Position numbers and translations under genes: made by a program
Assembly: GCF_036226605.1 (NCBI RefSeq)
Contig: NZ_CP109000.1
Location: 7,374,501-7,438,500 of the forward strand
Reading direction: 5' to 3'
Source of the DNA: Streptomyces sp. NBC_00704
GTDB taxonomy: Bacteria; Actinomycetota; Actinomycetes; Streptomycetales; Streptomycetaceae
Length of the DNA stretch: 64,000 bases
The notes under the pieces: generated by a model
Databases searched by the model: none
What the model saw: the letters and a program-made list of their open reading frames with translations, nothing else
Told to the model about the DNA's origin: nothing
Part shown: in pieces, positions 1 through 7,143 of the stretch
Numbering within the stretch: position 1 is the stretch's first letter
Layout: every line of letters starts with the position of its first letter

Positions 1-403
1 CGTTGACGTCCCCGTGCACATAGGCCGTGCGTCCCTGGGGAGTGCTGCGCATCAGGCGCTCGGCGTACTTCAGGACGAGCGGGTCGTTGTCGGCGTAGAC
101 GACCCGCGCCTCGGGGACCACGGACTGGGCGACCTGGTGCAGGTTCGGCTCGGTCGGGATGCCCGTGCCGATGTCCAGCCACTGGCGGATGCCGTGCTCG
201 CGGGCGAGGACCCGGGTGGCCCGGTGCATGAAGGCGCGGTTCTCGCGGGCGCACACGAAGATGCCCGGGTAGACGCCCGCGACGGACTCCGCCGCCTGCT
301 CGTCCACCTCGAAGTGGTCCTTGCCGCCCAGGTAGTAGTCGTACATCCGGGCTGAGTGCGGCCTGCTGGTGTCGATGTCGCGCGGAGCGTTCGAGGTGCT
401 CAT
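1..403 (-). CDS. SAM-dependent methyltransferase, DUF574/SAV2177 family (3' part cut by window edge)
   Basis: Only the N-terminal 134 residues are present; the gene runs off the left edge. The ATG at 403 follows a GGCACAGG stretch. The translation shows the family opening (IDTSRPHSARMYDYYLGG), then the SAM-binding region LDIGTGIPTEPNLHQVAQ and VVYADNDPLVL. DUF574 proteins are abundant in Streptomyces, have a Rossmann methyltransferase fold, and their substrates are mostly unknown. A paralogue lies at 23499-24323 on the other strand. It sits downstream of the DUF397/XRE pair but a strong palindrome separates them, so it is probably transcribed separately. The family call is secure; the substrate is unknown. 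Confidence 0.85.
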   Translation of the reverse strand, partial: MSTSNAPRDIDTSRPHSARMYDYYLGGKDHFEVDEQAAESVAGVYPGIFVCARENRAFMHRATRVLAREHGIRQWLDIGTGIPTEPNLHQVAQSVVPEARVVYADNDPLVLKYAERLMRSTPQGRTAYVHGDVN

Positions 404-436
404 CCTGTGCCTTTCGGTGGTGTGCATGGGGGGTGC

Positions 437-476
437 CGGGCAGGACGGGCCGTCCGCGGACGGCCCGTCCTGCCCG
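437..476 (-). terminator. 40-bp perfect palindrome, probable transcription terminator
   Basis: Positions 437-456 are exactly complementary to 457-476, giving a stem of up to 20 bp with almost no loop. It lies 12 bp beyond the DUF397 stop codon and 34 bp before the methyltransferase start on the same strand. There is no T-tract, as is usual in Streptomyces. It probably ends the XRE-DUF397 transcript. Confidence 0.65.
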
Positions 477-488
477 TCGTGCTCGGGC

Positions 489-755
489 TCAGCCGGCCGC
501 CAGATGGTCGGCGAGGCCCCGCTTGACTCCCGCGACGAACGCGGCGATCTCCTCGGGCGTGTAGATCAGCGCGGGCCCGGCCGGGTCGGTCGACTGGCGC
601 AGGGCCACGCGGCCGTCGGCGAGCTGCTTGGTCTGCACGCACTGGCCCCCGTTCGGGCCGCTCCACGGGGACTCCCAGCCGTGGTCGCCCAGGTCGGAGG
701 CGGGCATCCCGTTGTAGACGTCGTGGGCGCGGCCGCCGCCGCCGATGCCGGTCAT
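489..755 (-). CDS. DUF397 domain protein (WhiJ-associated small acidic protein)
   Basis: This 88-residue protein carries the DUF397 core: W-x-SPWSGPNGGQCVQ, then ADGRVALRQSTDP and a C-terminal TPEEIAAFVAGVKRG. Its ATG overlaps the stop of the upstream XRE gene in an ATGA, so the two are translationally coupled. In Streptomyces, DUF397 proteins accompany WhiJ-type DNA-binding proteins and often an anti-sigma-like ATPase; such sets influence development and antibiotic production (for example whiJ and abaA of S. coelicolor). The biochemical role is unresolved; toxin-antitoxin-like behaviour (Scr1 type) has been proposed. The family call is firm. Confidence 0.9.
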   Translation of the reverse strand: MTGIGGGGRAHDVYNGMPASDLGDHGWESPWSGPNGGQCVQTKQLADGRVALRQSTDPAGPALIYTPEEIAAFVAGVKRGLADHLAAG

Positions 756-1627
756 GAGTACTCCTTGCGCATCCGGTTCAGGAGTGCCCTGCTGTCCGTG
801 TCCGAGGTCAGCAGGGACATGCGGTTGTGGGCCTCCAGATGCGCCGCGACGTCGGAGCGCTGGTCCAGGTACACGGCGCCGGAGAGGATCTCGGTGTAGA
901 CGATGTCGGGCAGTTCCGGTTCCTCGAACCGGAAGTAGGTGAACGGCGCACAGGCGCCGACGTGCGCGCCGGCCGTGAACGGCACGATGTCGACGCTCAC
1001 GTGCTCCAGCTCCGACACCTCCAGCAGCCGGTCGATCTGCTCCCGCATCACCTCGGGGCCGCCCACCATCCGGTGCAGCACCGCCTCCTCCAGCACCGTC
1101 CACAGCGTCGGGGCGTCGTCTCTCTCCAGCAGGCTCTGGCGGCGCAGCCGCAGGTCCACGCGGCGCGCCAGGTCCTCGTCGCGGTCGTTCGGGAAACCGC
1201 CGCCGAGCACTCCGCGCGCGTACCGGGGCGTCTGCAGCAGGCCCGTGACGTAGTGCGGCTCGTAGGTGCGCAGCGTCCTGGCCCCGGTCTCCAGACTGAC
1301 GTAGCCGCTGAACCAGCCCGGCAGCACGTCGCGGTACGGATGCCACCAGCCCGGCTCGTTGGCCCGCTCGGCGAGGGCGACGAACTCCTCGATCTCGCGC
1401 GGGCCGGCCCCGTAGGCGTCGAGCAGGATTTCCACGTAGAGCGGTCTGAGACCGACCTCCGCCTTCTCCAGACGGCGGATGGTCAGCGGTTTGACGTGCA
1501 GCGTTCTGGCCGCGTCCTCCAGCGACACGCCCGCGTTCCGGCGCCGTTCCTGCAGCCGCCGGCCGAGGATCATGCGCAACACGGTGGGCGCACTGGTGCT
1601 GCCCGTGCCCGAACGGCCTTCGCTCAC
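752..1627 (-). CDS. XRE-family regulator with DUF5753 domain (WhiJ/Scr1 type)
   Basis: 291 residues. An N-terminal helix-turn-helix (about residues 17-75: LGRRLQERRRNAGVSLEDAA followed by VKPLTIRRLEKAEVGL) precedes a DUF5753 domain (about 95-285; markers YEPHYVTGLLQTPRYAR, RLRRQSLLE, VDIVPF, TYFRFEEPELPDIVYTE, YLD). This is the standard architecture of WhiJ-like DNA-binding proteins paired with DUF397 proteins. It is coupled to the downstream DUF397 gene by a 4-bp overlap and is divergent from the ATPase gene starting near 1763. The three genes thus form a classical WhiJ-type regulatory module. The target genes cannot be read from the sequence. Confidence 0.92.
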   Translation of the reverse strand: MSEGRSGTGSTSAPTVLRMILGRRLQERRRNAGVSLEDAARTLHVKPLTIRRLEKAEVGLRPLYVEILLDAYGAGPREIEEFVALAERANEPGWWHPYRDVLPGWFSGYVSLETGARTLRTYEPHYVTGLLQTPRYARGVLGGGFPNDRDEDLARRVDLRLRRQSLLERDDAPTLWTVLEEAVLHRMVGGPEVMREQIDRLLEVSELEHVSVDIVPFTAGAHVGACAPFTYFRFEEPELPDIVYTEILSGAVYLDQRSDVAAHLEAHNRMSLLTSDTDSRALLNRMRKEYS

Positions 1628-1725
1628 GCCGTGCCTCCTGAGGGGCTGTCACCCTGACGAGTCCGACGGCGCCCTGATGGCGCCACCGGACGTATACCGG
1701 CCCGCTGAAATTATCAGGCGGTCGG

Positions 1726-1755
1726 TTGCAGCTTGAACTCCGTTGCGAGCATAGT
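1726..1755 (+). promoter_or_regulatory. Probable promoter of the anti-sigma-like ATPase gene
   Basis: A -35-like TTGCAG (1726-1731) is followed after 18 bp by CATAGT (1750-1755). The expected transcription start is at about 1762, directly at the GTG of 1763, so the mRNA could be leaderless. This argues against a TTG start at 1733, which would lie inside the promoter. Confidence 0.45.
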
Positions 1756-1762
1756 TACTCAC

Positions 1763-2380
1763 GTGAACCGCGCCGTCGAACCCCAGTGTTCCTCCGTCAA
1801 GCCTCCCCGTTTCCAGGGGAGTTGGGGCGAGCAGGCGTTCGCGGCGCGAGAGGACCGTACGGAACCCCCCGTCGTCGTCGGTCCCTTGCTCACCTTCCCG
1901 GCCCCCGGCTGCTGCTCCCGCCCCCCACGGAAGGCGTCCACCGTGTCCCCCCACACGACTTCTCCCCGGCCGTTGGACACCTGGAGTCCGGACCGCGCGC
2001 ACTGGCTCGAACTCCCCGCCCACCGCTCCAGCGTCTCGGTGGCCCGCCGCTCGATGGACGCCCGGCTGACGGCGTGGCGGCTGCCCGGCGAGCTGTGCGC
2101 GGACGCGGTCCTGCTCGTGTCCGAACTCGCCACCAACGCCGTACGGCACGCGCTCGGCGCCCGGTTCCTGTGCGGGGTCGGGCTGGTCGGCGCCGGAGGC
2201 CTGCGCCTGGAGGTGCACGACCAGGACCGCTCGGGCCGGGCCCTGCCCCGCCGGGAGCCCGGCCCGGACGACGAGGGCGGCCGCGGCCTGCTCCTCGTGG
2301 AGCAACTCGCCCAGACCTGGGGCGTCGACCGCTCCAGACTGACCGGCGGCAACGCGGTATGGGCGATGCTGCGACCCTGA
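1763..2380 (+). CDS. ATP-binding anti-sigma-factor-like protein (HATPase_c, RsbW/SpoIIAB type)
   Basis: The C-terminal ~135 residues are an HATPase domain: the N box SELATNAVRHA, the G1 region EVHDQDRSG, and G2 DDEGGRGLLLVEQLAQTWGV. These are the ATP-binding motifs of SpoIIAB/RsbW kinases. No separate sensor domain is seen. The GTG at 1763 fits a leaderless transcript; a GTG at 1943 preceded by GGAAGG would give a compact 145-residue protein of typical family length. The reading frame between is open but low in recognisable structure, so the true start is uncertain. The gene is divergent from the XRE/DUF397 pair, the common WhiJ-type arrangement, and probably binds a sigma factor or anti-anti-sigma partner. 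Confidence 0.8.
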   Translation: MNRAVEPQCSSVKPPRFQGSWGEQAFAAREDRTEPPVVVGPLLTFPAPGCCSRPPRKASTVSPHTTSPRPLDTWSPDRAHWLELPAHRSSVSVARRSMDARLTAWRLPGELCADAVLLVSELATNAVRHALGARFLCGVGLVGAGGLRLEVHDQDRSGRALPRREPGPDDEGGRGLLLVEQLAQTWGVDRSRLTGGNAVWAMLRP

Positions 2381-2510
2381 CGGCCCGTCAACTGCGTTGA
2401 CGCGGCGGCAAAATGACGGCGGCCCGACGGATGCGAGCGTGACGGTCGGCCGCCCACCGGCCCGCACCCGGCACCCCGCACCCCGCCGCCCGCCGAGGCC
2501 GACGCCGGAC

Positions 2511-2570
2511 GCGTCCGGACGCCGGACACCGGACGCGCAAGGACGGCCGGTGCCGGTGTGCGTCCGGCGG
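2511..2570. terminator. GC-rich inverted repeats between convergent genes
   Basis: The gap between the convergent genes ending at 2380 and 2586 holds nested GCCGGAC/GTCCGGC inverted repeats (for example 2521-2532 against 2554-2569, with a small mismatch bulge). It probably acts as a bidirectional terminator. No T-tract is present. Confidence 0.4.
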
Positions 2571-2585
2571 CGCGGGTTCCGCGGG

Positions 2586-2909
2586 CTACTCGCCCTTGGG
2601 TGCGGTCTGCTGCACCACCTCGAAGGACCACAGCGTGGACCCCGAGGCAGCCGGCTTGGGGCGCTCGCCCTGCGCGCCGCCCCCGTGCGCCGCCTTCATC
2701 GAGCCCTTGAGCCACGCCTGGAACGACTCCTCGTCCCGCCAGCGGGTGTAGACGAGGTAGGTGTCGGTGCCCTCGACCGGGCGGAGCAGCTCGAACCACT
2801 CGAACCCGTCGGAGTCCCCGACGGCGTCGGCCCGCGCGGCGAACCGCTTCTCGAGGGTCTCCCGCTGCTCCGCCGGGACGGTCAGTACGTTGATCTTGAC
2901 TACGCTCAT
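2586..2909 (-). CDS. Antibiotic biosynthesis monooxygenase (ABM)-domain protein
   Basis: This 107-residue protein starts MSVVKINVLTVPAEQRETLE and contains FEWFELLRPVEGTDTYLVY and the W-x-DEESFQAWL helix, typical of the ferredoxin-like ABM/YgiN/heme-degrading (Dabb) fold. Such dimeric proteins include monooxygenases and heme-degrading enzymes, but most genomic members have no known substrate. The window frame is open further upstream, but only the ATG at 2909 gives a normal ABM N-terminus. It is divergent from the IclR regulator that starts 131 bp away, which could regulate it. Confidence 0.8.
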   Translation of the reverse strand: MSVVKINVLTVPAEQRETLEKRFAARADAVGDSDGFEWFELLRPVEGTDTYLVYTRWRDEESFQAWLKGSMKAAHGGGAQGERPKPAASGSTLWSFEVVQQTAPKGE

Positions 2910-3039
2910 GGCCCCATCCTCCCGCGCCCGGCGGCACGGCGTCGTGAGGGGCCCGCGGCACGGGTCGCCGCGGTGCGCGGCGGGCCGGGGCCGGCGGGCG
3001 GGTGTTGCCTGTGCCGGGCGTCCGGCGCAGGCTGTTCGT

Positions 3040-3798
3040 ATGACCGCGCGGGACGGGCCGACGCTGATCGCCTCCGTCCAGCGGGCGTTCCGCCTGCTGG
3101 AGGCGGTGAGCGCGCACGACAACGGCGCGCCGGCGAAACAGCTGGCGCGGGAGGCGGAGCTGCCCCTGGCCACCGCCTACCACCTGCTGCGGACCCTGGT
3201 CCACGACGGTTACCTGCGCAAACTCCAGGACGGCGGGTTCGTCCTGGGGGACCGGGTGCAGACGCTGCGCACGACGGGACGCGCGCAGGCGCTGCTCAGC
3301 AGGGTGCGCCCCACGCTGGCCGCGTTGCGCGACGAACTGGCGACCCCCGCCTACCTCACCTTCTACGAGGACGGCGAGATCCGGGTCGCGGAGATCGTCG
3401 ACGGGCCGCGGACGCCCCGCGTGGACCTGTGGGTCGGATTCGAGGACGCGGGGCACGCCACCGCGCTCGGCAAGTCCGTGCTGCGCGAGCTGGACGACGA
3501 CGCCCGCAGGGACTACCTCTCCCGGCACCACCTCGCCGACCTCACGCCGAGGACCATCACCAGCCCCCGCGAACTCCTGCGGCGGCTGGACGCCTCTCCC
3601 GTGGCTCCGGCGGTCACGGATCTGGAGGAGTACGCGCTCGGCACGGTCTGCGTGGCGGTGCCCGTCTACAGCGGCGACACCCTCGGCTCGCTCGGGGTCT
3701 CCCTGCCGGTGGACCGGCTGTCCCGGCTGGAGCAGGTCCGGGCCCGGCTCCTGCCGACCGCCGGTCGCGTGACCAGGAGTCTTTCGCTCACCGTCTGA
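3040..3798 (+). CDS. IclR-family transcriptional regulator
   Basis: 252 residues. The N-terminal winged helix (about 8-70: LIASVQRAFRLLEAV, AKQLAREAELPLATAYHLLRTLVHDGYL) and the C-terminal effector domain (about 80-250: YLTFYEDGEIRVAEIVDG, GHATALGKSVL, EYALGTVCVAVPV, GSLGVSLP) are both complete, and the length is normal for IclR. The ATG at 3040 is chosen because it begins just before the first helix; the open frame upstream overlaps the divergent ABM gene. IclR proteins bind small aromatic or organic acids. The ligand and target cannot be deduced here; the divergent ABM gene is the obvious candidate target. Confidence 0.88.
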   Translation: MTARDGPTLIASVQRAFRLLEAVSAHDNGAPAKQLAREAELPLATAYHLLRTLVHDGYLRKLQDGGFVLGDRVQTLRTTGRAQALLSRVRPTLAALRDELATPAYLTFYEDGEIRVAEIVDGPRTPRVDLWVGFEDAGHATALGKSVLRELDDDARRDYLSRHHLADLTPRTITSPRELLRRLDASPVAPAVTDLEEYALGTVCVAVPVYSGDTLGSLGVSLPVDRLSRLEQVRARLLPTAGRVTRSLSLTV

Positions 3799-3907
3799 TC
3801 GTTCACTATCTGAAAATCTGATCCTTGTGGGCGGCCGCGCCGACCCGTTTCCTGAGGGAAACGGACATTCGAGGACTTTCCGCCACACGTGAGGACTACG
3901 GACCAGC

Positions 3908-5062
3908 ATGACTCAGGCCCGCAACCATGACGGCGACCACCGCCCGACCCGGCTGTTCGGACCCAGGGCGGCGGCGGCAGGCCGGCTCCTGCCCCTGCTG
4001 ATCACTTTCGTCATCGGGACCGTCACCCTCCTCGGCGGAGCCGGGACGGCCTGGCTGCCGCTGCTGGCGGCCGGGCCCGCGCTGGCCGCCAGCACCCACG
4101 GACCGCGGGGCGTCCTCGGGGTGGGTCTGCTCGCCGCGGGACTCGGGGTGGCGCTCGGCGCCCGCGACGGCGCCCGGGGGGCGGAGCTGGCGGCCGTGGC
4201 GGCCGCGCTGCTGGCCGTCACCTGCGCGAGCACCCTGGCCGGCGATCTGCGCTCACGCCGGGAACGGGTCCTCGCGGACGTCCGGTCGGTCGCCGAGGCC
4301 GCCCAGCACGCGCTGCTCAAGCCGGTGCCGGCGACGGTCGGCCCCTTCGAGGCGGCCGTCCGCTACAGCGCGGCGGCCGCCGAGGCCACGATCGGCGGGG
4401 ACCTCTACGCTCTGGTGCCCACTCCGTACGGCGTACGGCTCATCGTGGGGGACGTGCGCGGCAAGGGGCTGCCGGCGGTGGGCACCGCGGCGCTCGTCCT
4501 CGGCGTCTTCCGCGAGGCCGCCTACGACGAGCCCGATCTGCTCGCCGTCGTCGAGCGGATCGAACGCAGTCTCGCGCGCAATCTAGGGGCCGACGACTTC
4601 GTCACCGCCGTGATCGCCGGGTTCCCGCGCCCCGGACTGCTGCACGTGGTGAACTGCGGACACGCGCCGCCCCTGCTGGTGCGCGCGTCGAGGCGGATCG
4701 AGTCGGTGGAGCCCGTGCCGCCCGCCCCGCCCCTCGGGCTGCGGGCCCTGACCGACCAGACTCCCGGCCTTCAGGAGCTGTCGTTCGCGGACGGCGACCA
4801 GCTGCTGCTGTACACCGACGGCGTCATCGAGGCCCGGGACCGCGAGCGCGCCTTCTACCCGCTCGTCGAGGGACTCGCCCGTCATCTGTCCGACGAGCCC
4901 GCGCGCACGCTCGGCGCCGTCCACGACGAGCTGCTGGCGCATGTCGGCGGTCGCCTGCACGACGACGCGGCGCTGCTGCTGATCCGCAAACCGGTCCCCG
5001 CTCCGTCGGAGGAATCTCAACTTCCCTCCTCTCTAACGGTGTTGGCGGAGCCGGCGGGCTGA
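3908..5062 (+). CDS. Membrane-anchored PP2C/SpoIIE-type serine/threonine phosphatase
   Basis: 384 residues. Residues about 15-110 contain three to four hydrophobic segments (LLPLLITFVIGTVTLLGGAG and WLPLLAAGPALAAS among them). A SpoIIE/RsbU phosphatase domain follows (about 145-365) with metal-binding motifs GGDLYALVP, VGDVRGKGLPA, NCGHAPPLLV, YTDGVIEARD and DDAALLLI. The metal-ligand aspartates are present. Such enzymes dephosphorylate anti-anti-sigma (STAS) proteins and so release sigma factors. There is no PAS or GAF sensor, so sensing would be through the membrane part. It stands alone, 110 bp after the IclR gene. Confidence 0.88.
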   Translation: MTQARNHDGDHRPTRLFGPRAAAAGRLLPLLITFVIGTVTLLGGAGTAWLPLLAAGPALAASTHGPRGVLGVGLLAAGLGVALGARDGARGAELAAVAAALLAVTCASTLAGDLRSRRERVLADVRSVAEAAQHALLKPVPATVGPFEAAVRYSAAAAEATIGGDLYALVPTPYGVRLIVGDVRGKGLPAVGTAALVLGVFREAAYDEPDLLAVVERIERSLARNLGADDFVTAVIAGFPRPGLLHVVNCGHAPPLLVRASRRIESVEPVPPAPPLGLRALTDQTPGLQELSFADGDQLLLYTDGVIEARDRERAFYPLVEGLARHLSDEPARTLGAVHDELLAHVGGRLHDDAALLLIRKPVPAPSEESQLPSSLTVLAEPAG

Positions 5063-5092
5063 CCGCGGTGGCGTGTGCGGCAGACTGTGCTC

Positions 5093-5929
5093 ATGACACG
5101 CATGAGGAAGTCCGTCGCCGCGCTGGCCGCCGCCGCGGCCGCGCTGCTCGCGACAGCCCCCACCGCCTCGGCCGGCCCCACCGGCGCGTCCACCCCCACC
5201 AGCCCCGCCAGCCCCACCACCCCGGCGGCCGCCACCGCCCGGCACGCCCCCATCGTCCGGGAGAGCTTCGACCGGCTCCCGCTCGGCCCCGTCACCGCCG
5301 GACACGGCTGGACCACCGACGTCTCCGACGGCTCGGTGACCGTCGAGCCGAGCTCCACCGGCCACGGCCGCGAACTGCGGTTGCGCACCGAGGGCAACGG
5401 CCGCGCGTTCGTCGTGTTCTCCCGCCTCGCACCCGCCGGAAACAGCTTCTGGGCCCGTCTGCGACTGCGGGTGGACCGCTTTCCCACGGCCCCCGACTGG
5501 GCGCACTGGACCGTGGCGGAGGCCTCCGGCTCCGACGCCCCCACCCTGGTGCGCCCGCTGGGCGGCCAGTACGTGCCCACGTCCGGCGCGAACTTCTGGG
5601 GTGTCGGCTCCGACCTGGGGCCCACCGGCGACTGGACGGCCTGGAAGACCTCCGCGCCCGCGGCGGCCGGCGTCTGGAGCTGCGTGGAGTTCCACCTCGA
5701 CGCGCGCGGCAACCGCGTCACCGTGTACCAGGACGGCGTGCGGCGCCCGGAGCTGACCGTCTCGACCGAGGACCACGGCGGCGGCGCGGGCGACTTCGTC
5801 TTCCCCCGCTTCGACACGCTCAAGCTGGGCTGGCAGCTGTACCAGGCCGGGCCCACACCGTCGTCGTACGACCTGCGCATGGACGACGTCGCGCTGAGCA
5901 CCCGCCGCGTGGGCGGGTGCGACGCCTGA
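5093..5929 (+). CDS. Secreted Cip1-like / concanavalin-type protein
   Basis: 278 residues with a clear Sec signal peptide (MTRMRKSVAALAAAAAALLA, cleavage near TASA-G) and a Thr/Pro/Ala-rich linker. The mature part shows FWARLRLRVDRFPTAPDWAHW, VRPLGGQYVP, FWGVGSDLGPTGDWTAW and CVEFHLDARGNRVTVYQDG. This resembles the jelly-roll fold of fungal/actinobacterial Cip1 and related polysaccharide lyases. I base this on pattern memory, so the lyase-like label is an inference. It is convergent with the secreted hydrolase operon (5982-11900) and may belong to the same biology of plant cell-wall attack. The ATG at 5093 is preferred because it immediately precedes the signal peptide. Confidence 0.55.
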   Translation: MTRMRKSVAALAAAAAALLATAPTASAGPTGASTPTSPASPTTPAAATARHAPIVRESFDRLPLGPVTAGHGWTTDVSDGSVTVEPSSTGHGRELRLRTEGNGRAFVVFSRLAPAGNSFWARLRLRVDRFPTAPDWAHWTVAEASGSDAPTLVRPLGGQYVPTSGANFWGVGSDLGPTGDWTAWKTSAPAAAGVWSCVEFHLDARGNRVTVYQDGVRRPELTVSTEDHGGGAGDFVFPRFDTLKLGWQLYQAGPTPSSYDLRMDDVALSTRRVGGCDA

Positions 5930-5937
5930 CGCGGGCA

Positions 5938-5971
5938 GCGGCGGGCGAGGTGTGCCGTCCTCGCCCGCCGC
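5938..5971. terminator. Bidirectional terminator hairpin
   Basis: A perfect 13-bp stem (5938-5950 with 5959-5971) and an 8-nt loop lie exactly between two convergent genes ending at 5929 and 5982. Confidence 0.75.
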
Positions 5972-5981
5972 GCTCCCGGTG

Positions 5982-7139
5982 TCAGGACAGGAAGCTCCCG
6001 TAGGGGCCGTTCAGGATCTGGTTCTTCTGGCTCTGGCTGAAGTGGGTGGCGGGATAGTCGTAGAAGGACGCCGACATCGGTGTGCCGTCCGTCGACGAGG
6101 AGTCCGGCAGGCCGAAGGCATGGCCGAGTTCGTGCACCATCCCGCCGTACCAGCGGTTCATGGACTGCCCACTGGTGCCGGCCGCGCCGTCGGCGTCGTG
6201 GCCGCTCAGCACGACCCAGCCGGGACTCGCGCCGCCGCCCGCGCCGTCGCCCTCGGCGCTGATCTCGCCCACGTTGAGCCACCGGCTGTCGGGGTTGTTC
6301 AGGCCGAACTTGCGTGCCAGTTCGTTCTGCATGTTGGTGACGGCCCACCAGTAGCGGTCGCCGCCGTTGGGCGTGTTCTCGTACCAGCTCCGTGGCTGGT
6401 CGCCGTTGACGACCTCGACCACGGTGTCGTTCAGCTTGAAGGTCTTGCCCAGTTCCTGCCGGTAGTAGCGCTGGGCCTCCCGCATCACCTTGGCGATGCC
6501 GTCGGGGTAGCGCTGGTCGAACGCGACGTCGGACGGCTTCAGCCAGTACACGCGGACGGTCTTCGTCGGCGGGGTCGAGCCGCCGCCGCTGCCGCCGAAG
6601 CCGGGCAGCCGCCAGGTCCGGGACGCCGTTCCGGTGCAGGGAAGTTGGACGAGGCCGGCGCCGGACGCGGTGGAGTCGGCGGCCGGTGCCGCGCACTTGC
6701 CCGAGTTCACCGACTGGACGCTGAAGACGTTCGCCGTGCCGCCGGCCGTCACGGGCAGCAGCCGGAACCTCTGGCCGGCGCCCGAGCCGCAGGCGCGCTG
6801 CACGAGCGTCGCGTTGTCGGCGGTGGAGGCCCCGTCGACCTCGACGCACTTCCCGCCCGCCGACGTGCCGACGCGGTACTGGTCGCCGGTCCCGTCGACC
6901 GGGGTGAAGGTGAAGGTCTGGTTGGCCTCGCCGTGACAGGACCACTGGATGAGCTGGACGCCGTCGGCGGTGGAACTGCCCGGCACGTCCAGGCAGTTGC
7001 CGCCGCCGCGGTTGACGGCGGTGGAGCTGAACGCCGTCGCGGCACGGGCCGGCGGCGCGAGCGCGACGGCGCCCGTGACGGAACCGATCAGCACGGCGAA
7101 CAGCGCGGGCCAGAGGGAGAGGAACCGGGATCGTGTCAT
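5982..7139 (-). CDS. Secreted metzincin-like metalloprotease with N-terminal ricin-type lectin domain
   Basis: 385 residues: a signal peptide (about 1-33, ending PPARA), a ricin B-type beta-trefoil (about 35-175, three repeats with NCLDVPG, KCVEVDG and KCAAPA plus QxW-like ends), a GSGGGSTPP linker, and a catalytic region. This ends with the zinc motif HELGHAFGLPD (His336; HExxHxxGxxD), with the third ligand His and following Asp, plus a Met-turn-like TPMSASFYDYP. Ricin modules usually bind galactose or arabinose-containing glycans. The start lies 4 bp after the GH43 stop, so it is the third gene of the secreted-enzyme operon. A protease in a glycan-degrading operon suggests a glycoprotein substrate (inference). 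Confidence 0.82.
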   Translation of the reverse strand: MTRSRFLSLWPALFAVLIGSVTGAVALAPPARAATAFSSTAVNRGGGNCLDVPGSSTADGVQLIQWSCHGEANQTFTFTPVDGTGDQYRVGTSAGGKCVEVDGASTADNATLVQRACGSGAGQRFRLLPVTAGGTANVFSVQSVNSGKCAAPAADSTASGAGLVQLPCTGTASRTWRLPGFGGSGGGSTPPTKTVRVYWLKPSDVAFDQRYPDGIAKVMREAQRYYRQELGKTFKLNDTVVEVVNGDQPRSWYENTPNGGDRYWWAVTNMQNELARKFGLNNPDSRWLNVGEISAEGDGAGGGASPGWVVLSGHDADGAAGTSGQSMNRWYGGMVHELGHAFGLPDSSSTDGTPMSASFYDYPATHFSQSQKNQILNGPYGSFLS

Positions 7140-7143
7140 CGCT

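Noticed and set aside
1733..2380. TTG start at 1733 for the ATPase gene
   Set aside because: It falls within the probable promoter (1726-1755); the GTG at 1763 or 1943 fits better.
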